Below, one piece after another: positions 43,680-53,418 of a stretch of 64,000 nucleotides of DNA. Position 1 is the stretch's first letter. Each line of letters opens with the position of its first letter. The translations under genes and the position numbers were made by a program. The notes below the pieces were generated by a model. It did no database searches. It had not been told where the DNA came from and saw nothing but the letters and a program-made list of their open reading frames with translations. Source of the DNA: Mactra quadrangularis (Eukaryota; Mollusca; Bivalvia; Venerida; Mactridae). Location of the stretch: NCBI GenBank assembly GCA_025267735.1, contig CM046298.1, positions 32,463,264 through 32,527,263 of the forward strand, given 5' to 3'.

Positions 43680-44305
43680 GTACTTACAATTTAATTCTCT
43701 TCATAGAACAAATGTAGGATGTCTGACTGCTGCAGTATGACCAAAACAATGTTGAATTGCTCTGAACATTACATAACATGATATCTTGGGTTGAAGTTAT
43801 CTTCAACTTTACAGTAATTATAATATAGAAGCATATTATTCTGGAAGTGCTCTATTTGTTACCATTGCAACATGTTCTTACTTAGGCCACAACAAATTGA
43901 TCAGATGTTCTATGGATTTGCTAGCACCTTAATTTTGACGGTTTTCACAAAAAAAAATATTTTTATTTCCTCGCTCACTCATAAAAATTAGGTCAAACCG
44001 CTATATATAGCAAGTGAATAAAGACTTTTTTTATTTTTTTGTCTGCTCCCTGGCCCCATTTTTTTCCCAGAAAAATCCGTAGAACATATGATCAACTTGT
44101 TGTGGCCTTATCATCCTTTAAAAATTCTAAGTTATTAACTTGTAAACTGTTTCAGAAGACATCAAAATTCTGTGATAACCATGAAGGATATACAAGTGTT
44201 TGTAGTTGTGATAATCCTTTGATGTTACAATAACCTATATTACCAGTATGTATAGTCTACTTGTTCCTTTATTGATTTAGTTTTAGTTTTTAATATTTTT
44301 TAACA
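43680..44305. other. No recognisable feature
   Basis: AT-rich; the small frame at 44039 shows no recognisable character. Confidence 0.35.
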
Positions 44306-44309
44306 ACAA

Positions 44310-44585
44310 AAATCGGCTCCGTTGTCAATCACAATTTGTCAAAGTTTTCTCTTTACCCTATATTTCTGCCACTTATTGTCAGATCTTTATGAAACTTTGT
44401 ACAATGTTAACATACCATGTGATTAACAAAATTTAAAAGTAATCTTTGCCTGGCTTTATTTTGGATTATTTGCCTTTGTAATTTTTTTGTTAAAGTTTTT
44501 ATTATGTTGTATATTTCTGTCATTTATGGTCAGATCTAAATGAAATTGGGCTTTAATGTTTTTTTCACATTACATTTCTCGTTAC
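44310..44585 (+). repeat. Dispersed repeat F (copy 2)
   Basis: It aligns with 13430-13680 through CTTTACCCTATATTTCTGCC, AGATCTTTATGAAACTTTGT, TTAACATACC and GGGCTTTAATG. The 5' hairpin is mostly lost. Confidence 0.6.
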
Positions 44586-45071
44586 ACCATATTGATGCTT
44601 TTTCAGTTTGTTAGGCATCCTGCTAACCTTAGTAGCATAATTGGACCATTTTCTGTTCCTGTCCTTGAAAAGTTGAAATGCTGTTTAAAGGTATACAGGC
44701 AAATGGCTGAGCCTAAAGTACTAAGTTAAACAGTGTTAAGTACATAATAAGAAATCACTTGCCAATAGATTTACTAAATACAAATTACTGAACAAATTAA
44801 AGCATATGTGACGTATGCAGTTTTGAAAAAAGTAGAATACCAAAGGAATCGCCAAGCTATTTATAATTCATGTATTATTTGTTGTGATATTTCAGACTTT
44901 GAAGAATTTAAAAAAGCTTTGACATACCAGTAGCTATTATAACCATCAATAAAGCTGAATATTTATTCAAGTAAGTTGTCGTCTATTGTAGCTGAGTTTT
45001 ATTATTATTTCACTTGTATACTCCCTTGCCTTCAATCTAGCTTGTTTCGGGACACGGGGAAGTGTCTGCAA

Positions 45072-45350
45072 ATTGGTAGCTCAGTTGGTAGTGCGCTGGG
45101 TTTTCAAATCTAGTGTCCTGAGGGGGGTACAGGTTCGAATCTCACCTGGGGTGGTTATACCCTTTCTTGAAAAATTTGACAATAATGTCAATTTTCCTTC
45201 AATAATAGGTTGATTGATAAGTATCCAGCCTTGTGGAAGGGTAGGTGAGTACTGGCTATATACAAGGGTCCAGGAAAGCTTGGTTATGTGCTGGATGCCG
45301 TAAAATAACCAAAACATGTTGACATGGCATTAAAACCAAAAAGAACAAAG
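45072..45350 (+). repeat. SINE B (copy 8), head variant
   Basis: The head reads TAGCTCAGTTGGTAGTGCGC rather than the usual TAGCGCAGTTGG; the B box is GGTTCGAATCTC. The body and tail (AAATAACCAAAACATGTTGA, CATGGCATTAAAACC) are recognisable. Confidence 0.75.
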
Positions 45351-45689
45351 AAAAACCAGGATCAAGATTATATTGTTACAGTTTCAGTATTCTTTGTTAA
45401 AACAAAGAATTACAAAAACAAAGAATAACATAAAGCTATAACTGATAACAAATTATAAGTAATTTATCAAGTATTCACATGTTTATAAGGGAAGGGCCTG
45501 ACGGCCATTAATTATCCACTTGAATGAGCAATACCCCTAGAACTTTAGCTTAGTAGAAGTTGCTCTATAAAGTGCAAATCAAGTGTACTTCATATAAACT
45601 ATAGTGTGAATTAAACTGAACTTGGAAAACTGATAGAAAAAACTGAAATTGGTGTGGTTGATCGAAAGTGTACCCTTGGTTATAACCTT

Positions 45690-45964
45690 TTTGTTGGGTT
45701 TTAATGCCATAGCAACACGGTGTTAAGGTTATGTCACTGCAGTCAGTTCACCTACTCACTGTTCCTAGGAAAGATAAATCTCAGGATTTAGCTGTTAACC
45801 AACTTCTTGGCGCATACTTCTTTCAGTGACTGACTACTGCTGTACATGCATTAGAATCAGTGGTAGGAGTGAGAATGACCGTAGAAATTATTTCATGACC
45901 TAGCTCTGCCAAAGTATGGAATTGAGTTGACTTGTGCCCTGTGGACTAAGCTTGCCGGGTGGGC
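45690..45964 (-). repeat. SINE D (copy 4)
   Basis: Tail TTTGTTGGGTTTTAATGCC at the left; the body matches the other copies (CTACTCACTGTTCC, AATCAGTGGTAGGAGTGAGA). The tRNA-like head at the right is shortened. Confidence 0.75.
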
Positions 45965-45993
45965 CTATTATAACTATATTTGATTTATTTCAG

Positions 45994-46051
45994 AACATTG
46001 ACATACTTCTGAAGACACCAGCTGTAGATATTTATAGATGTTCTTTTTTAT
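45994..46051 (+). CDS. Candidate 58-base exon
   Basis: Acceptor TTATTTCAG and donor T|GTAAGT enclose one open frame, NIDILLKTPAVDIYRCSFL plus one base. The start phase (0) would fit directly after the candidate exon ending at 2473, but 43 kb separates them. Not recognised. Confidence 0.28.
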
Positions 46052-46387
46052 GTAAGTATTACAATCATTCCTGTAACCAACTAGTTAGAACTCTGGTACT
46101 AGTCAAAATTGTGCTAGGCTAGTGAAATTACTTACTTTGTGTAGTTGGACAAGTTGATAATTCATTCCTTTACTATGCAACATAATTGATTGGGCTTGTG
46201 TTTGAGAAAATTTTTGGCAAGTAACAGTTTGATTAACTCAATATTTTTGTGTTTTAATGCTGTTGCATTTTATCATTATCATTAGCTGACAGGTTGTGTA
46301 ATGTAATCACTCATGGCCAGTGAGTTGTTCAGTAAATGGATGGCAATTAAGTGACTTGTATGTCTGGTCTTTAAGATAAAATATTTT

Positions 46388-47170
46388 TAGCTTGACTTTA
46401 CGAAGTAATGTAGAGCTCTCCTACTCGCCCCGGCGTCCGCGTCCACATTTCTGATTAAAGTTTTTGTGCAGTAAAATACTTTCTTCTATATCTTTGTTAT
46501 TTCTTAAGATATTAACTTCAAACTTTAAATATATGTTCCTTACTATCAACCACATCTCATGTGACAAGGTCCATAACTCCAAACACATTTTTTAAAGAAT
46601 TATCTCCCCTTGAACTGATTGAAGTTTTTGTGCACAGATTAAAGTTTTTGTGCAGTAAAATACTTTCTTCTGTATCTTTGTTATTTCTTAAGATATTACC
46701 TTCAAACTTTAAATGTATGTTCCTTTCTATCAACCACATCTCATGTGACATGGTCCATAACTCCGAATGCATTTTTTTTTAGAATTATCTCCCCTTGAAC
46801 TTGTCAAATTTTCATGGAAGGGTATAACCTCCCCGGGTGGGATTCGAACCCGCACCCCCTCGGGCACGAGTATCCAAATCCCGGCGCACTACCAACTGCG
46901 CTATCTACCCTTCTTCAGGTATTGACTTCAAACTTTAGATATATGTTCCTTACTATCAACCACATCTCATGTGACAAGATTCATAACTCCTTATACATTT
47001 TTTCAGAGTTATCCCCCTTGAACTTAGAGTTTTCTATTTTTTTCTTTTTTTTTTCCTTTGAATTTGTTACGGTTATATTTTCAAATTTTAAAATATGTAT
47101 GTTCCTTATCATCAACCACATCTCCTGTGACAAACACTTACTAAGTCGAGCATGATGTCTCCTCTGACTC
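46388..47170 (+). repeat. Dispersed repeat G (copy 2) with about 184-bp internal tandem units
   Basis: A 5' hairpin (TAGCTTGACTTTACG... to AGAGCTC) is followed by two and a half units (AGTTTTTGTGCAGTAAAATA; CTTCAAACTTTAAATRTATG; ATCAACCACATCTCATGTGA), with anchors at 46454 and 46638. It ends AAGTCGAGCATGATGTCTCC. A SINE B head (46801-46911) is inserted between units. The frames here are repeat artefacts. Confidence 0.7.
46801..46911 (-). repeat. SINE B head fragment (copy 9), 3' part missing
   Basis: On the minus strand it begins GGGTAGATAGCGCAGTTGG, keeps consensus A and B boxes (GGTTCGAATCC), and stops in the body at GAAAATTTGACAA. The 3' half and tail are absent, the reverse of usual SINE truncation. 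Confidence 0.85.
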
Positions 47171-47404
47171 TTCTCCATACCTAATCAATTTAAGTCGTAA
47201 TACATCCATGAGTTTCCAAAAGTGTGTATTATGATCAAGAAATGCTGCTTATGCCGTATGATATGTTTTAGTCAACATGTTTTAATAACAATTAGGCCGC
47301 CAGTACAAAATGCATTCAGTCTTGTGAAATTATTCAAGCTTTGACATTTGAGAAAAAAACGAACAATAATTTAATAACAAAAATGATTTCAAAACATCAT
47401 TATT

Positions 47405-47664
47405 ATACCCCCGCTTCGAAGAAGAGGAGGGTATACTGTTTTACCCTTGTCCGTCCTTCCGTCTGTCCGTTACAAACTTTCCGTCACAGTTTTCTCAGCA
47501 ACTATATCATGCAGCAGCCTAATACTTTGCATATTGCTTCATCCCATAGTCCCATGTGGTGTAAAGCGATTTCATGCTCCTTGCTCATCTACTTCCTGTT
47601 TGTCGCATATTTTTAGATTTTGGCGGGGATATCACTAGTGAGCATTAGCTCACAGATTTACTTG
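47405..47664 (+). mobile_element. Element A (copy 4)
   Basis: Same 5' hairpin, inverse inner repeat (GCGGGGATAT, one change) and 3' hairpin GTGAGCATTAGCTCAC, ending CTTG|TT. Confidence 0.82.
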
Positions 47665-47717
47665 TTGAGACAAAAATAGTTTCATGTGCATTGCATTCTC
47701 CAATGCAAAAACACAAA

Positions 47718-48299
47718 TATACTGAACCAAAAAAGAAACTTTCGCAAAGTATGTGCCAGTTGTTCAAGGGTACCACTTAGATGTACACACATATATACAT
47801 GTAGTAGCTTGTAAAACTGTTGCTTGTGTCAATAATACAGTATTTACAAAATCATAACGTTGATTTCATCGATGACTGGCCCTCAAAAGTCTGGATTTGA
47901 ACCCAATATTGAACATCTTTGGGATAGTCTGGATAGACGTGTACGTCGACGTCCGAACCCTCCAAACAACATCAACGACCTTCGAGCAGCATTGCTTTAA
48001 GAGTGGAATAATATTCCACAGGCTGACATTAACAAACTTGTGCGACCTCGCTGTCAGGCAGTCAGCATCGCCCACGGTGGTCACGCACGCTACTGATTGT
48101 TAACTTTGGAAACGACCCCTACCTTATTTTAATTTAAAATTCAACAGTCAATCTGATCCTTTCCTCCAAAATGACGATTTTAAAAGAACCACAATACATT
48201 TTTATTTACAAAAAAGTAAGCTTTCGGTCAAAATAATTGAAACTGTACTAACATATCCACAATCAAACTTGGCAAAAGTTTCTTTTTTGGTTCAATATA
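47718..48299 (+). mobile_element. Internally deleted Tc1-like transposon with both TIRs
   Basis: TATACTGAACCAAAAAAG and GAAACTTTCGCAAAG at the left match the inverse of the right end (TATATTGAACCAAAAAAG, GAAACTTTTGCCAAG), about 30 bp with few changes. TA flanks fit Tc1/mariner. At about 580 bp against a usual 1.3-1.7 kb, most of the transposase gene is missing. Confidence 0.85.
47872..48096 (+). pseudogene. Tc1-like transposase C-terminal remnant
   Basis: It encodes DWPSKS, a NIEHLWDSLDRRVRRRP block and the EWNNIPQADINKLV and CQAVSIAHGGHARY motifs, then a stop. The E of the IEHLW motif corresponds to the third catalytic residue of the DD34E triad. Damage: frameshifts near 47890 and 47906 and an in-frame TAA at about 47998 before EWNNIP. 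The first two catalytic aspartates and the DNA-binding domains are missing. Other frames over this segment are shadows. Confidence 0.88.
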
Positions 48300-48439
48300 T
48301 TTTAAATGTGCTATATATTTTATATTGTTCTATAGACAGGTTATCTTCTGTTGGCCTGTGTTCATTTTCTTCAGTAACCTAAGTATAAAATCACTGACAT
48401 ATGGTTTTACAAAAGTTCATACTTGTGGTCATTTGAATG

Positions 48440-48754
48440 TTTGTTTGTTTGTTGGGTTAAATGCCGTGACAACACACTGTATAGGTTATATCACAGTGGT
48501 CAGTCCACCTACTCACTGTTCCTGGAAAGGTTAAATCTTTAGATTTAGCTGTAAATCAACTACTAGGCACATATTTCCGCCAGTGACTGACTACAGTGCT
48601 ACATGATTTAGAATTGGTGGTAGGAGGGAAAATAGCTGTAGAAAAATTTTCTTGACCAAGCTCAACGAAAGTATGCCCCGCCCAGGAATCAAACCTAGAT
48701 ACGACTCCTTGATCAGTTGACTTGTGCGCTATCAACTGAGCTAGCTGGGCAGGT
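48440..48754 (-). repeat. SINE D (copy 5), full length
   Basis: The minus-strand head starts GCCCAGCTAGCTCAGTTGAT (A box TAGCTCAGTTGA) with B box GGTTTGATTCC. The body follows, then the tail TGTGTTGTCACGGCATTTAA and (CAAA)n. Exact 12-bp duplications GTCATTTGAATG lie at 48428-48439 and 48755-48766. This is the reference copy for the family here. Confidence 0.92.
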
Positions 48755-49073
48755 GTCATTTGAATGAGAGATGTGAAGAATTACAAAATTCAAAATGTGT
48801 ATGACTTAGTTCATCAGTTGTTGATTATACCTATGGAAGTCATTGACTTAAAACCATTCATCTTTTTTGTTTCATGACCTTTCAATGCTATATTTCCAGG
48901 AGAGATTTTTATAAATTATTGCATGAACTATATGTTTTATTAAAATCAGAAAACCACACAATGTCCAGTAATATTGATCAACATTTTAGAATTGTGATAG
49001 TTACCTCCCTTTTTCATACCTTATAATAGTTACATCACTTCTTATATTTTATGATTATAATGTTATATTTCAG

Positions 49074-49136
49074 GGTTACGAACATTCCTGTAAAGATCCA
49101 ACATGGTTGTATAGAATAGAAACAATGCCTGGTTGA
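49074..49136 (+). CDS. Candidate terminal exon (20 codons plus stop)
   Basis: After acceptor ATATTTCAG, phase 0 reads GYEHSCKDPTWLYRIETMPG and then TGA. Other phases stop sooner. The product is not recognised; the phase does not match the donor at 46051. Confidence 0.22.
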   Translation, partial: GYEHSCKDPTWLYRIETMPG

Positions 49137-49448
49137 GGTTGAACTACGAATATTTAGATGATTTATTTCCACAATGGTCAGCTCCTACCTCATTAGGTAA
49201 TTGTATATTTTAAACTGTGAGTTTGTCACCTGATTCTGTATGTACAAAAGTATAAGTTTTGACTCTATTGGAGCTTTCACTCAATATACATGAGTTTCCA
49301 CAATTTCTAATCCCCCATAATACTCAACTTGTTATTTTACCCAAAAACTAATTCTCACTTAAGAGATTGAGACACGAATATTCCTTACTTTGCTTGGTAA
49401 ACTTACACTTAATTGACTCTTATCCAATTCTGTTGCATATTGGCCTTG

Positions 49449-51627
49449 TTAGCTCAATTTTTCGAAGAAAATGAGAGCTATTGCTATCACTTTGACGTTG
49501 GCGTTAGTTTTAAAGTTAACACTATCCAAGGTATTTTATTGAAAGTTGCTATACTTATTAAGTGGGACTATATTAACCATACTGTGAAAGGGGATAACTC
49601 TGGATGAATTGTTTTTAGTTATTGCCCTTTTATATTTTTAGAATTGCAAAATATAAGGTTAAAGTTTTTCCTATGTAGAATATCTCCAATACTGATCAAA
49701 ACCCGGGTCGATAGCGCAGTTGGTAGCGCGCCGCGATTTGGATACTCGTGCCCGAGGGGGTGCGGGTTCGAATCCCACCCGGGGAGGTTATACCCTTCCA
49801 TGAAAATTTGACAATAATGTCGATTTTCCTCCATTGATTAGATAATATGGAGAAGTTTCCAGCCTTGTGGAAGGGTAGGTGAGTACTGGTTATAGACAAT
49901 AATCCAGGAAAGCTAGGTTAGGTGCTCTGGACGCTGTGAAATGACCTAAATTGTGTTGATATGGCGTTAACTCCTATAAATAAATAAATACTGATCAAGA
50001 TATTTGACTAAGTTTGTATACTTATTTGTTGGTGTGATATTTACACGACTATGAAGGGACGTAACTGTGGATGAGTTTTTTTTGGAGTAATTGCCCTTTT
50101 TATACTAAAAAGATATTTGACTTTAAGTGTGTATACTTATTTGTCGGCACGTAACTGTGGATGAATTATTTTTGGAGCAATTGTCCTTTTATACTTAAAA
50201 TTGGTAAAATATAAGGTTAAAATTGTTTCTATATGGAATATCTTTAAAACTTATCAAGATATTTGACTTAAAGTTTGTATACTTACCTATTGGTACTATA
50301 TCTACACAACTATAAAGGGAGGTAGCTGTGGATGAATTATTTTTAGAGTTATGCCTCTTTATACTTAAACATTTAAGATTGAAATTTTTGGGTGCAGCTG
50401 TCTAAGCCAACTTTTGACCTATATTTCAACCAATACAATTAGCTCTACCATAGCTATTTGTCCAATAAAAATCCTTTACGGTATAAAGAAATGGATAAAA
50501 CACATGACACCATTGGCTATTTTTGATAAACAGGTGCGTAGCATGTACAGTAGCCGCTGACTATTTACTCTGTATATAATGAGTGACTCACTATGCTAAT
50601 TGATCTCACAATTGTCGTGGTATGCCCCTTGCGGTATAACTAAACTGCAAATATGACTTGGCGCACGCTCGGAATGGGTTTTCATTTTGTCATATGTAGG
50701 CCAACATTGAGCATTTCTATCAAATAGTATTATGTTCGCCAGAAAAGTAACATAAATCGTTTGGTCATTCTGGAAAGAAGTGATTTTTAATAAAAAATCC
50801 ATGTCATTGTTATTAAAGATGTTTTTAATTTTAGAATCGGACTGATTTTCCAAATGGACTAATCAGCATAGTGGCAATATATTTGGACAAAAATTGTCAG
50901 TTGAGGCTGAATTGCAATTTTGAACAAACTACATTTGACCGATAGTTAATACATGTATGCCATGCATGACCAACATTTATACTTCAGACCATTGAAAATA
51001 AACCCAGCAGAGCACCGAATATCTTTTTTGAAGATACTTATTGTTTCTAATGAGATATTTTTAGTACTTTTAAATATATTTGAATGCAAGTTAGAATGCT
51101 TTTTCATCAGTTCTTCATCTATTGGACTATAAAGGGACTCTGGATGAATTACTTTCTTAGTTATTTCCATTTATTCTTTGATATTTAAGATTAAAGTTTG
51201 CTCAAACTGAATATATTTTGTTTGATAGAAAGTTAGTATGCTTTTTCATCAGTACACATACTATATTGACTCAACTACGAAGGGATGTAACTCTTGATGA
51301 ATTATTTTTGGAGTTGTGCCCCATTACTTAAATGTTGAAATTTGTTTAAATTGAAAAATAAATAGTTCCTTATAAAGGTATTTAAATGAAAGAAGGTTTG
51401 CTTATTCATTGATACTATGTCTACTTAGAAGGGAGGTTACTATGGATGAATGATTTAGGAGTTATGCTTCTTTTATAATTTACAAATATGAATTGGTAAT
51501 TATTATTTCATAGATATCCTTTTAAAAATTAAATCCTGTCTTGAAATCATTTTTGTTTAAAGATAAGCCTTGCCATGAACAATACACCCGAAAAGTCGAG
51601 CGCGCTGTCCTTGGACTCCTCTTGTTA
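49449..51627 (+). repeat. Dispersed repeat G (copy 3), long array of about 170-bp units
   Basis: TT|AGCTCAATTTTTCGAAG closes with AAAATGAGAGCTA in a 5' hairpin. Units with CTGTGGATGAATTATTTTT, GCCCTTTTATACTTAAA and GATATTTGACTTAAAGTTTG repeat several times at about 172-base spacing. The 3' end reads AAGTCGAGCGCGCTGTCC and ends CTCTTG|TT. SINE B copy 10 is inserted at 49700. About 50400-51110 does not fit the unit and may be a further insertion. Confidence 0.65.
49700..49986 (+). repeat. SINE B (copy 10), full length
   Basis: Consensus A box TAGCGCAGTTGG and B box GGTTCGAATCC, body, tail TGTGTTGATATGGCGTTAAC and (AAAT)n. Exact 12-bp duplications AATACTGATCAA lie at 49688-49699 and 49987-49998. 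Confidence 0.92.
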
Positions 51628-51811
51628 AAGTTCACATGATCATTTGATGTCTTGTTTATGCTTGTGAAAAGTGATTCGAAACAAAAATAATACATTTAAG
51701 ATATTATTTGCATTGTTTAACTTGGTTAAAAATTGAGTAGTTACACTAGCATGTAATGTATTAATCTTTCTCAGACCAATTTTGAACAAACTATTGACTG
51801 TGAATGTAATA

Positions 51812-51950
51812 TTCAGCCGGATTATTCAACGAAAAAATATGGCTAATAGTTTGGCAAAACACGGGCGGGTAGGTGGCTCCGTGGGCTTTAGTCCGGTGTC
51901 GTTGACAATTGCGTTAAAGTTCTTTCTTTACCATATATTTCTGCCATAAC
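51812..51950 (+). repeat. Dispersed repeat F (copy 3), 3' part lost
   Basis: TT|CAGCCGGATTATTCAAC pairs with ATATGGCT, then TAGTTTGGCAAAACACGGGC and TTTACCATATATTTCTGCC. The family alignment stops exactly where the 30-bp hairpin at 51951 begins. Confidence 0.65.
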
Positions 51951-52018
51951 AATATATAACAGAAGCTAGCTCATAGGTAGTACACAAGCTACCTATGAGC
52001 TAGCTTCTGTTATATATT
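51951..52018. repeat. Perfect 30-bp stem, 8-base loop hairpin
   Basis: The arm AATATATAACAGAAGCTAGC plus TCATAGGTAG (51951-51980) is the exact inverse of 51989-52018; the loop is TACACAAG. No mismatch occurs in 60 paired bases, so it is recent or selected. It interrupts repeat F. Confidence 0.95.
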
Positions 52019-52618
52019 AGAAATACTTGTTACTAATGTTCAGCTTAATATTTTATGTAATGAATATTTCAGAAACCTGAGCCAGAAGCATTCCACTGAT
52101 GGTTGTATTTAAACAAAAACAAGCACCAGACATATGTGTCCTGATCGTGCTGAAAAAAGTCCAGGTGAAGAATTTTTTCTTACTAAAACACTTAGTAGCA
52201 CCAGACCATGATAGGGCACCCCAGATTACACTTGTAAAACGTGAAATTGTTAACTGTATATTTTTAACTGTCACCTTTGCAATTGCCATATTCTCTCAAA
52301 AGTCTCCCCCTTTATGGATTTACATTGACATTTGTCAATTTGGGATGTTATTTACAGTATTAGAAAATTGTGAAAGTACAAATTAAAATACTTGTAGTTT
52401 GTTCTTACTTTCTCAAAATACTAATTGGTATTAATTAGAGGCGGGGACTTTAATTGGGATTTCTGGTATTTTGTTTCTAATAATACATTGATTTTGTACG
52501 GCAATTTGAACATAGCTTCATGATTTTAACACAATAAATGCAAGCACGTTAAAAACAGACAAAGGGAAGATCAGATTTTCCAAAACTTTAGTTCAACTTT
52601 AACATAATTTCACTACTA

Positions 52619-52637
52619 GGGGGGGGGGGGGGGGGGT
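52619..52637. repeat. Poly-G tract (about 19 bases)
   Basis: An unbroken run of G in AT-rich sequence; capable of quadruplex formation in principle and a likely assembly-error site. Confidence 0.9.
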
Positions 52638-52737
52638 TAGACATTAGACTTGAATGTAAAGGAAAGATAGATCAACAAAAAGTCCAATGGTTTCAGATTT
52701 CAGGTGAATTTTAGGTTAAAATTGAACTTAAACTTGA

Positions 52738-52945
52738 AAACATAATTTTATGAGGTCTACTTTTTGAAGAAAATGAAAGTTTATACATGTTCTATCATTT
52801 TTGCATCAGGATTGGAGTTGCTTGTGATGTTTCTTTTAAAGTTTCAACACTATCTAGGATATATTATTGAAAGTTGATATTCTTCAATAGAACTATATAA
52901 ACCATAGTGTTAAGAGACATAAATCTGGATAAATTATGTTAATAC
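52738..52945 (+). repeat. Dispersed repeat G (copy 4), fragment
   Basis: CTACTTTTTGAAGAAAATGA, ACACTATCTAGGATATATTA and TTGAAAGTTGATATTCTT align with the first unit at 49449-49620. The end is absent. Confidence 0.55.
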
Positions 52946-53418
52946 TTAGAATATAAAAAATAAATAAAATAGTTTTCCTATTTTATCCGAACAATTCCCT
53001 TTCAGTCTATTGCTAAACTATGGTATGAATCAAATGACTATGCATCGAATATTCTATGTTCTGACCATAAAAGCTGACTCCCTCATAACGACTTTAGGTA
53101 TTGTACATGAATGCAGTTACTGTTGTTGATAATGTGGAGGTTATGAAAATATTTCTATTTATTCCTTGTTGATCTTGAATCTTCTTAATTATAATAAAGA
53201 ATTTTCTCTCTATTTAAATATCTAGATATGATGTTACAATTTCACTGAACTACAGGAAACCATGTAAGACTTACCATTTAGATATGATGTAGATGTTTAT
53301 ATGAGATGTTGAGCTTTCTTGATGTTTGTAATCTAATCTAGGTGAGTTTACATTATTAAAATATATATATATTAAAATGCATTATTTTTTAATACTGCTG
53401 TTATATGACCTATACTAT

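Noticed and set aside
52053..52386. Overlapping 95- and 78-codon frames on opposite strands near 52.1-52.4 kb
   Set aside because: Neither shows a recognisable domain; an acceptor at 52071 leads to early stops in most phases. Kept only as a note.
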